DNA of 5,000 bases, taken from assembly GCF_001182785.1 (NCBI RefSeq), contig NZ_CP012099.1, forward strand, positions 275,001-280,000, in the 5' to 3' direction. The notes beneath the pieces were generated by a model that saw only the letters and a list, made by a program, of their open reading frames with translations, made no database searches and was not told where the DNA came from. The position numbers and the translations under genes were made by a program. Shown in pieces: positions 1 to 5,000 of the stretch (position 1 is the first letter of the stretch; each line of letters begins with the position of its first letter). The stretch comes from Bacillus thuringiensis. Lineage in GTDB: Bacteria > Bacillota > Bacilli > Bacillales > Bacillaceae_G.

Positions 1-599
1 CGGGTGAGAATCCCGTCCACCGAATGCCTAAGGTTTCCTGAGGAAGGCTCGTCCGCTCAGGGTTAGTCAGGACCTAAGCCGAGGCCGACAGGCGTAGGCG
101 ATGGACAACAGGTTGATATTCCTGTACCACCTCTTTATCGTTTGAGCAATGGAGGGACGCAGAAGGATAGAAGAAGCGTGCGATTGGTTGTGCACGTCCA
201 AGCAGTTAGGCTGATAAGTAGGCAAATCCGCTTATCGTGAAGGCTGAGCTGTGATGGGGAAGCTCCTTATGGAGCGAAGTCTTTGATTCCCCGCTGCCAA
301 GAAAAGCTTCTAGCGAGATAAAAGGTGCCTGTACCGCAAACCGACACAGGTAGGCGAGGAGAGAATCCTAAGGTGTGCGAGAGAACTCTGGTTAAGGAAC
401 TCGGCAAAATGACCCCGTAACTTCGGGAGAAGGGGTGCTTTCTTAACGGAAAGCCGCAGTGAATAGGCCCAAGCGACTGTTTAGCAAAAACACAGCTCTC
501 TGCGAAGCCGTAAGGCGAAGTATAGGGGGTGACACCTGCCCGGTGCTGGAAGGTTAAGGAGAGGGGTTAGCGTAAGCGAAGCTCTGAACTGAAGCCCCA

Positions 600-676
<77 letters not shown>

Positions 677-752
677 TGTAACGATTTGGGCACTGTCTCA
701 ACCAGAGACTCGGTGAAATTATAGTACCTGTGAAGATGCAGGTTACCCGCGA

Positions 753-1321
<569 letters not shown>

Positions 1322-1345
1322 TCGTGGGCGTAGGAAATTTGAGAG

Positions 1346-1380
<35 letters not shown>

Positions 1381-1628
1381 CACCGCTGGTGTACCAGTTG
1401 TTCTGCCAAGGGCATAGCTGGGTAGCTATGTGCGGAAGGGATAAGTGCTGAAAGCATCTAAGCATGAAGCCCCCCTCAAGATGAGATTTCCCATAGCGTA
1501 AGCTAGTAAGATCCCTGAAAGATGATCAGGTTGATAGGTTCGAGGTGGAAGCATGGTGACATGTGGAGCTGACGAATACTAATAGATCGAGGACTTAACC
1601 ATATAATATGTAGCAATGTTATCTAGTT

Positions 1629-1648
1629 TTGAAGGAATATGCCTTCAA
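1629..1648 (+). other. Hairpin in the 23S-5S spacer
   Basis: TTGAAGG (1629-1635) pairs perfectly with CCTTCAA (1642-1648) around a six-base loop, three bases upstream of the mature 5S end. It lies in the 49-base spacer of the pre-rRNA, so it may act as a local processing or spacing structure. In Bacillus, 23S and 5S are released by Mini-III and RNase M5, but this hairpin itself is only a structural observation. Confidence 0.5.
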
Positions 1649-1651
1649 TAG

Positions 1652-1767
1652 TTTGGTGATGATGGCAGAGAGGTCACACCCGTTCCCATACCGAACACGG
1701 AAGTTAAGCTCTCTAGCGCCGATGGTAGTTGGGACCTTGTCCCTGTGAGAGTAGGACGTCGCCAAGC
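1652..1767 (+). rRNA. rrf: 5S ribosomal RNA
   Basis: This is the complete 116-nt 5S rRNA, part of the large ribosomal subunit. It starts TTTGGTGATG and ends CGTCGCCAAGC; the two ends pair to form helix I. The hallmark block ACACCCGTTCCCATACCGAAC (within 1675-1697) and the loop GAAGTTAAGC (about 1700-1709) match the Bacillus-type 5S closely. It is co-transcribed with the upstream 23S and is the last gene of the operon. No tRNA gene is seen after it. Confidence 0.97.
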
Positions 1768-1773
1768 AACTTT

Positions 1774-1802
1774 AAGACGAGTCAGAATGACTCGTCTTTT
1801 TT
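1774..1802 (+). terminator. Intrinsic terminator of the rRNA operon
   Basis: AAGACGAGTCA (1774-1784) and TGACTCGTCTT (1788-1798) form a perfect 11-bp stem with a GAA loop. The right arm runs into six Ts (1797-1802). It starts seven bases after the 5S end, so it closes the rRNA operon. On the other strand the stem lacks a T tract, so it is probably not an efficient terminator for the convergent regulator gene. No clear separate terminator for that gene is seen in 1803-1929, which is AT-rich and otherwise featureless. Confidence 0.93.
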
Positions 1803-1929
1803 GTGTTTTATAAAATAAACTTGTAATTAATGTAAGCTCTATGAGTACGTTTATCTAGCAAGAAACAACTTTATTTTATTAGAATTTCACATTTAAGTAG
1901 CATACCTTTAGAAAATTAAAGTCTATTTG

Positions 1930-3342
1930 TTAACAAGAATATATACGAAGTATTGCTCTCTGGAGCCTGCTCACACCCTCTTTTATTTCTTCAGTTGTTA
2001 AATGGCCATACCCTATAATAATTCGATTGTGATGTTTTCCTTTTTCAATGGCGTGGGCTTCCACAGGATATACTTTCACTCCGAGTTGTTGGATTTTCTC
2101 AAGTAATTCTTTTGTGAATTGAACTTGATTGAATTCAACAATTAGATGTAATCCTGTAGAATAACCGAAAATATTGATTGTGTTTGAGAATACTGATTTT
2201 AATTGCTGGATAAGGAAGTCTCTTCGATTTTTATAGATTTTTTTCATCTTCATAATATGTCGTTCCAAATAACCTTCGGCAATAAATTTAGCAAGGATAA
2301 GCTGATTTAAAGAAGGTGTATGTAAATCTGAAAACCATTTTATCCTGCGACATTTTTCAATAAGGTGTGAGGGAAGAACTAAGTATCCCATCCTAAGGGC
2401 CGGTGATAAAATTTTACTAAATGAACCTATGTATATAACGCGTTCGGGATCCAATCCCTGCAATGAACTTACAGGTGAACCTTCATATCGAAACTCACTA
2501 TCATAATCATCTTCAATGAGGTAACAATTTGTTTTTCTTGAGTAGTTAACCAATTGAACACGTCGTTGAATTGGCAACGTTCCACCTAAAGGGAACTGAT
2601 GAGAAGGAGTAATGAAGATGAATTTTGGATTTTTATTTGCAGGTAACAAAGATGTATTCATCCCATTATCATCAACTGGTATAGGGGAAAGAAAGGCTCC
2701 TGAATCTTTAAAAATTGTTTGAATATCATTGGTGATGGGATCTTCTATTAGTACTTCGTCACCTGATGACAAAAGTAACTTAGAAACAAGTGTTAAAGCT
2801 TGAGTTGCACCGGAAGTAACCACCAATTGTTCTGGATGACAAAAAACTCCTCTTGTTTTTAGTAAATAGCGTGATAAAACCTTTCTTAATTCGGGACGCC
2901 CTTGGGGGATATCATATCCAAACGTAGAAGGAGGTGTTTCATTCCATATAGTGTGAGACAACTTTGCCCATCCTTTACGTGGAAATAAGTCTAATGCTGG
3001 TATTCCTGAACGAAAATTAATGATATTACTGTCTTTGTTTGTTTCTTCGCACCAAGATAAAGAATCAATTAGAGTTGATTTTTTACGTTGTTCTAAATAA
3101 GTCCCTTCGGCAATGAATGTCCCAGCTCCTTGCCGAGTGACCAAAAAGCCTTCGGAAAATAATTGATCATAAGCTTCTAAAATTACATTCCTAGACACAC
3201 CTAACTCAGAAGATAATTCCCTTGTTGCTGGTAGTTTTTCACCGGATTGTAGCTCTCCGTTTAATATTCGTTCACGTATTTGGTGATAAACTTGTCGAAT
3301 TAAACTTATATCTAAAGATCGATCAATAGGTATCCAAAGCAT
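1930..3342 (-). CDS. MocR/GabR-family transcriptional regulator (GntR winged helix plus PLP aminotransferase-like domain)
   Basis: A 470-residue DNA-binding regulator of the MocR subfamily of GntR proteins. Residues about 11-78 form the winged helix, including LPATRELSSELGVSRNVI (38-55) and the wing RQGAGTF. Residues about 110-470 are a fold-type I aminotransferase-like domain. It shows TPSHQFPLG (245-253), EDDYDSEF (277-284, with Asp278 and Tyr280 expected at the PLP ring) and SFSKIL with Lys310 as the PLP Schiff-base lysine. Arg317 and Arg440 sit where GabR has its two ligand-carboxylate arginines (319 and 430). Such proteins sense an amino compound through PLP and usually control a neighbouring divergent gene, here the proline dehydrogenase-like gene. 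The start at 3342 (MLWIPIDRSL) is preferred: GAAGGGAG lies seven bases upstream and family members start this way. An upstream ATG at 3417 has no ribosome site and overlaps a likely -10 box. One oddity is that the usual EDPGY motif reads EDPIT (200-204). The ligand is unknown; PdxR, GabR and EnuR are relatives, not proven orthologues. Confidence 0.93.
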   Translation of the reverse strand: MLWIPIDRSLDISLIRQVYHQIRERILNGELQSGEKLPATRELSSELGVSRNVILEAYDQLFSEGFLVTRQGAGTFIAEGTYLEQRKKSTLIDSLSWCEETNKDSNIINFRSGIPALDLFPRKGWAKLSHTIWNETPPSTFGYDIPQGRPELRKVLSRYLLKTRGVFCHPEQLVVTSGATQALTLVSKLLLSSGDEVLIEDPITNDIQTIFKDSGAFLSPIPVDDNGMNTSLLPANKNPKFIFITPSHQFPLGGTLPIQRRVQLVNYSRKTNCYLIEDDYDSEFRYEGSPVSSLQGLDPERVIYIGSFSKILSPALRMGYLVLPSHLIEKCRRIKWFSDLHTPSLNQLILAKFIAEGYLERHIMKMKKIYKNRRDFLIQQLKSVFSNTINIFGYSTGLHLIVEFNQVQFTKELLEKIQQLGVKVYPVEAHAIEKGKHHNRIIIGYGHLTTEEIKEGVSRLQRAILRIYSC

Positions 3343-3349
3343 ATAAATG

Positions 3350-3357
3350 CTCCCTTC
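3350..3357 (-). promoter_or_regulatory. Ribosome binding site that fixes the regulator start
   Basis: On the minus strand GAAGGGAG precedes the ATG at 3342 by seven bases, which is optimal Bacillus spacing. It is the only good Shine-Dalgarno sequence near the possible starts. It decides in favour of the 470-residue form over a 495-residue form starting at 3417. Confidence 0.8.
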
Positions 3358-3365
3358 ATCAAAAT

Positions 3366-3411
3366 TGGTACCATAAAAGTTTGGATGAAATGGTACTAAT
3401 ACAAACCATTT
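3366..3411. promoter_or_regulatory. Candidate operator: repeated TGGTAC half sites between the divergent genes
   Basis: Three related half sites lie in 46 bases. TGGTACCA (3366-3373) is a perfect 8-bp palindrome. TGGTACTA (3391-3398) repeats it exactly 25 bases later. AAATGGT (3388-3394) and ACCATTT (3405-3411) form a 7-bp inverted repeat with a 10-base spacer. MocR regulators such as GabR and PdxR bind paired sites, often direct repeats, close to the -35 of the target gene. These repeats sit just upstream of the -10 box of the dehydrogenase gene and over the start region of the regulator transcript, so they are well placed for activation of one gene and autorepression of the other. Binding is inferred, not shown. 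Confidence 0.5.
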
Positions 3412-3436
3412 TAGCATGCTATAGTAGGATCAAATA
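3408..3436 (-). promoter_or_regulatory. Candidate promoter of the regulator gene (extended -10)
   Basis: Read on the minus strand, TGCTAAAAT (plus-strand 3408-3416) is an extended -10 box with five of six matches to TATAAT. The -35 at 17-bp spacing, TATTTG (3431-3436), is weak; extended -10 promoters often lack a good -35. Transcription would begin near 3401, leaving a leader of about 60 bases before the ATG at 3342. The inverted repeat 3388-3411 would overlap the -10 and start point, consistent with autorepression. Confidence 0.45.
3420..3425 (+). promoter_or_regulatory. Candidate -10 box of the proline dehydrogenase-like gene
   Basis: TATAGT matches the sigma-A -10 consensus in five of six positions and lies 17 bases before the AAAGGAG ribosome site. 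At 16 to 18 bp spacing upstream the sequence is CTAATACA, which is a poor -35. A weak -35 next to repeated half sites is typical of an activator-dependent promoter. No sigma-54 type (-24/-12) promoter, as used by several Bacillus amino-acid catabolic genes, is visible. Confidence 0.4.
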
Positions 3437-3441
3437 GTTCT

Positions 3442-3448
3442 AAAGGAG
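3442..3448 (+). promoter_or_regulatory. Ribosome binding site of the proline dehydrogenase-like gene
   Basis: AAAGGAG is a near-perfect Shine-Dalgarno sequence. It is eight bases from the GTG at 3457 and eleven from the ATG at 3460. The spacing favours GTG, although ATG is also possible. A three-codon frame (ATG AAA ATG TGA, 3449-3460) overlaps the same start and is probably chance. Confidence 0.75.
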
Positions 3449-3456
3449 ATGAAAAT

Positions 3457-4419
3457 GTGATGACTAAACCAGAATTACAAGTAGCTCAGGCATTTAAATC
3501 GATTGCACGAAATGAACATATAAAAGCATATGTACAACAATCCACTGAACTCTATGCGTTATTATTACAAGCTGCGAAACGCTTTGTCACCGGAGAAACG
3601 AGACATGAGGGAATTGGGACGGCAAAAGAACTAATTACAAAAGGTTATCATACTTCACTAGAATACATAGGGGAAAATACTCTAGATATAGAGGAATGCT
3701 ATAAAGCAAAAAATGAGTTTTTGAATCTTATTGGGGACATGGGTGCTCTATCTATGAAACAAACAGTATCACTCGACTTATCTCATATTGGATTATCTAT
3801 AGATCCAGAAATATCTTATATTCATTTAATGGAGTTGGCAGAGAAGGCGAAAGTACATGGAACTACCCTTATGATAAGTATGGAAGAATCATCTAAAGCA
3901 GCGGACATTCTTTCTATTTATAAAAAGGTAACTGAGCAATATCATAATGTAGGGATAACAATACAGGCACATTTATACCGCTCAAACAATGATATTCAAG
4001 AACTCCTTCATTATCCAGGAAAAATAAGAGTTGTAAAAGGTGCCTATCAAGAAGTTCCGGATATTGCTATGCCTAGATCAACTGATTTAAATCAACAGTA
4101 TCTTCAAATTGTAGAAAAACTAGTTGAAAACCATCACCCTGTGTCTATAGCTACACATGATGAAATTCTTATTAAAGAGATGGAGCAACGTCAATATTTT
4201 AGTCATCCTAATGTAGAAATAGAAATGTTATATGGAATTCGTCCGGATATGTTAAGAGATTTGAAAAACAAAGGACATAACGCTAGAGTATATTTGACTT
4301 ATGGGAAAGAGTGGTATTTGTATTTATGTCATCGGATAGCCGAACATCCAGAAAATCTATATTATGCAGTGACAGATATGATACATTCACCTTTACCAGA
4401 GCGGAGTAGGGAATATTGA
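3457..4419 (+). CDS. Proline dehydrogenase-family flavoprotein with altered proline-binding residues
   Basis: A 320-residue protein (319 if ATG 3460 is used) matching the FAD-binding TIM barrel of monofunctional proline dehydrogenases, about the length of Bacillus PutB/FadM (about 300). Family enzymes oxidise proline to pyrroline-5-carboxylate and pass electrons to quinone. Visible signatures are RFVTGET (42-48), IQAHLYR (169-175), RVVKGAYQE (191-199, FAD site), SIATHDE (230-236), MLYGIRP (257-263), RVYLTYG (277-283) and the last-helix motif YLCHRIAEHPEN (289-300). Against E. coli PutA, aligned from memory, Tyr540, Tyr552, Arg556 and Glu559 are kept (Tyr279, Tyr289, Arg293, Glu296). Lys329 is Asp107, Asp370 is Ser141 and Arg555 is His292. 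The family is sure; proline as substrate is doubtful. The gene appears monocistronic, with no pyrroline-5-carboxylate dehydrogenase or permease beside it, and is divergent from the MocR regulator. No signal peptide or membrane segment is seen. Confidence 0.88.
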   Translation: MMTKPELQVAQAFKSIARNEHIKAYVQQSTELYALLLQAAKRFVTGETRHEGIGTAKELITKGYHTSLEYIGENTLDIEECYKAKNEFLNLIGDMGALSMKQTVSLDLSHIGLSIDPEISYIHLMELAEKAKVHGTTLMISMEESSKAADILSIYKKVTEQYHNVGITIQAHLYRSNNDIQELLHYPGKIRVVKGAYQEVPDIAMPRSTDLNQQYLQIVEKLVENHHPVSIATHDEILIKEMEQRQYFSHPNVEIEMLYGIRPDMLRDLKNKGHNARVYLTYGKEWYLYLCHRIAEHPENLYYAVTDMIHSPLPERSREY

Positions 4420-4474
4420 ATAGACATTTAATACTGAATGTAAAAATGATTTTGGTTGTTGCCTAAAAATAAGA

Positions 4475-4510
4475 GCCGGATTTTTCTTAGTGTAGAAATT
4501 CCGGCCATTT
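4475..4510 (+). terminator. Probable intrinsic terminator after the dehydrogenase-like gene
   Basis: GCCGGA (4475-4480) pairs with TCCGGC (4500-4505). The stem continues as TTTC (4483-4486) with GAAA (4495-4498) after a small internal loop, and the loop is eight bases. ATTTTAT follows, which is a weak T tract. It lies 55 bases after the stop codon. The A-rich left flank gives a comparable T-rich tail on the other strand, so it could work in both directions. Confidence 0.55.
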
Positions 4511-4546
4511 TATATTGAAATTTTTTTAGTATATATTTGCGTTAAA

Positions 4547-4612
4547 GGCGGACAGCACCCTTGTAGGTATTGAGAGGATTAAGATTTATAATTGTGCAGC
4601 CGCCGTATACCT
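4547..4612. repeat. Structured intergenic element with possible pseudoknot
   Basis: GGCGG (4547-4551) pairs with CCGCC (4600-4604) and GCAC (4555-4558) with GTGC (4594-4597), giving a two-part stem around a 35-base loop. AGGTAT inside the loop (4565-4570) is perfectly complementary to ATACCT just after the stem (4607-4612), which would make an H-type pseudoknot. The block is GC-richer than its AT-rich surroundings. It could be a dispersed intergenic repeat, a small structured RNA, or chance. On the minus strand the same bases carry an open frame ending AVRL-stop near 4544, without a start codon. Confidence 0.35.
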
Positions 4613-4716
4613 TGTTGTAGAATTGTTTTTGTATGGTTGTGTATTCTTAGGGGGGAGATAGAAACAACGGAAATTATGATTCTATATGTATTTCAAAAGG
4701 GGGATATATACTAGAA

Positions 4717-4800
4717 ATGAAACTAAATGCTTTGTTAGTGAAATGATTCGCTCTTTTAGTAGTAAAACGTAAATATAGGTATGGGATTAATATCTATTAA
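4717..4800 (+). pseudogene. Possible small-peptide gene interrupted by an in-frame TGA
   Basis: ATG 4717 opens a frame reading MKLNALLVK, then TGA (4744-4746), then FALLVVKRKYRYGINIY before TAA at 4798. AAGGGGG lies 13 bases before the ATG, a little far for a good ribosome site. A basic residue followed by a leucine and valine-rich run across the stop resembles the start of a short secreted or signalling peptide. It could be a decayed peptide gene, a nine-residue leader, or chance. I do not recognise a family. Confidence 0.18.
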
Positions 4801-4828
4801 TGTTATATAAAAAGTGAAGCAATGAAAG

Positions 4829-4840
4829 GAACAAGTGTTC
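4829..4840. promoter_or_regulatory. Candidate LexA (SOS) box
   Basis: GAACAAGTGTTC fits every core position of the Bacillus LexA/DinR box (GAACRNRYGTTY). The flanking bases (G before, T after) do not match the extended consensus C and G. LexA represses DNA-damage genes until RecA filaments trigger its self-cleavage. The site ends 22 bases upstream of a promoter-like -35 (4863), so it could control a gene starting to the right of the window. It overlaps a hairpin and a direct repeat, so another protein could be the true binder. Confidence 0.45.
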
Positions 4841-4865
4841 TGTACGTGTGTGTTCGGTACACTTG
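4832..4865. repeat. Imperfect hairpin with an internal direct repeat
   Basis: CAAGTGT (4832-4838) pairs with ACACTTG (4859-4865). The arms continue with several further pairs (C4840-G4857, G4842-C4855, A4844-T4853, C4845-G4852) and GU pairs down to a TGTG tip. The same stretch holds a direct repeat, GTGTTCTGTAC (4835-4845) and GTGTTCGGTAC (4850-4860), with ten of eleven bases identical and a period of 15. No T tract follows, so it is not a terminator. Confidence 0.5.
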
Positions 4866-4890
4866 ATAAATTGAGGTACGTATTTTTAAT
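4863..4890 (+). promoter_or_regulatory. Candidate sigma-A promoter pointing right
   Basis: TTGATA (4863-4868) and TTTAAT (4885-4890) each match the sigma-A consensus in five of six positions and are 16 bp apart. Transcription would begin near 4897 and continue out of the window. The LexA-box match lies just upstream. The -35 overlaps the right arm of the hairpin and repeat at 4832-4865, so protein binding there could affect the promoter. Confidence 0.42.
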
Positions 4891-4976
4891 CCAGTATATG
4901 TGTTTAAAAAGGAAATACTATTAATCAATTCGAACCTTGAGCATATCTTAAATATTTATTAAGAGAATATAGCTGT

Positions 4977-5000
4977 ATGGAAATAGATGATACTAAAGAT
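4977..5000 (+). CDS. Possible start of an ORF running off the right edge
   Basis: ATG 4977 opens the frame MEIDDTKD, which continues past the window. The frame is open back to 4941 and reads AYLKYLLREYSC before the Met. That looks protein-like, but it has no start codon and follows a TGA at 4938. The ribosome site before 4977 is weak (AAGAGA, 10 bases upstream). It could be a real gene start, the remains of a broken gene, or chance. Confidence 0.15.

Larger units (their letters stand above)
4420..5000. other. AT-rich intergenic region without a convincing complete gene
   Basis: All frames on both strands are broken by frequent stops, and no frame combines length, start codon and ribosome site. 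The region holds a terminator-like hairpin (4475-4510), a GC-richer structured element (4547-4612), a short leader-like frame interrupted by TGA (4717-4800), a LexA-box match (4829-4840) inside a hairpin and repeat (4832-4865), and a promoter-like pair of boxes (4863-4890) pointing right. It probably contains decayed sequence plus the control region of a gene beyond the right edge. Confidence 0.6.

Noticed and set aside
1774..1802. The rRNA terminator also serving the convergent regulator gene
   Set aside because: On the minus strand the stem is followed by AAAGTT rather than a T tract, so efficient termination in that direction is not supported.
1803..1929. tRNA gene cluster after the 5S, common in Bacillus rRNA operons
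   Set aside because: No cloverleaf or GGTTCGA-type T-loop is seen; the operon ends at the terminator at 1774-1802.
3343..3417. N-terminal 25-residue extension of the regulator
   Set aside because: There is no ribosome site before 3417, the stretch overlaps promoter and operator-like sequence, and a strong ribosome site supports 3342.
3343..3456. Sigma-54 (-24/-12) promoter for the dehydrogenase-like gene
   Set aside because: No TGGCAC-N5-TTGC type sequence was found; the region fits a weak sigma-A promoter better.
3449..3460. Three-codon upstream frame overlapping the dehydrogenase start
   Set aside because: ATG AAA ATG TGA arises from the A-rich spacer after the ribosome site; there is no evidence for translational coupling.
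4544..4648. Minus-strand open frame of about 34 codons ending AVRL
   Set aside because: It has no start codon or ribosome site, begins directly after a stop, and overlaps the stem-loop element, which better explains its base composition.
4676..4714. Twelve-codon frame MILYVFQKGDIY
   Set aside because: The G-rich ribosome-like site is 18 bases away, and the frame is too short to tell from chance.

Overview
The window looks like a chromosomal segment of a low-GC Gram-positive bacterium of the Bacillales, most likely Bacillaceae or a close relative. The ribosomal RNAs are of Bacillus type: the 23S ends in GGACTTAACCA and the 116-nt 5S starts TTTGGTG and ends CCAAGC. Both protein genes are AT-rich, have strong AAAGGAG-type ribosome binding sites, and belong to families common in Bacillus. 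The genus is not certain from the sequence alone.

Layout: (1) 1-1602 is the 3' part of a 23S rRNA gene, cut by the window edge, covering roughly the end of domain III through domain VI. (2) 1603-1651 is a short 23S-5S spacer with a hairpin. (3) 1652-1767 is a 5S rRNA, followed at once by a strong intrinsic terminator that closes the rRNA operon; no tRNA genes follow. (4) 1930-3342, minus strand, is a MocR/GabR-type regulator: a GntR winged helix fused to a PLP-dependent aminotransferase-like domain. It runs towards the rRNA operon. (5) 3343-3456 is a divergent control region holding overlapping promoters and repeated TGGT-type half sites. (6) 3457-4419, plus strand, is a proline dehydrogenase-family protein followed by a terminator-like hairpin. 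(7) 4420-5000 has no convincing complete gene. It holds a possible pseudoknot-forming element, an interrupted small-peptide frame, a perfect core match to the Bacillus LexA (SOS) box, and a fair sigma-A promoter pointing out of the right edge.

The two protein genes look like a regulator and target pair. MocR proteins usually control a neighbouring divergent gene in response to an amino compound that reacts with PLP. The enzyme keeps the fold and FAD signatures of proline dehydrogenase. By alignment from memory, however, it has lost three residues that contact proline in characterised enzymes (equivalents of E. coli PutA Lys329, Asp370 and Arg555). Proline, a secondary amine, is also an unlikely PLP ligand. 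The pair may therefore handle a compound related to proline rather than proline itself. This is an inference and is the main point of interest here.
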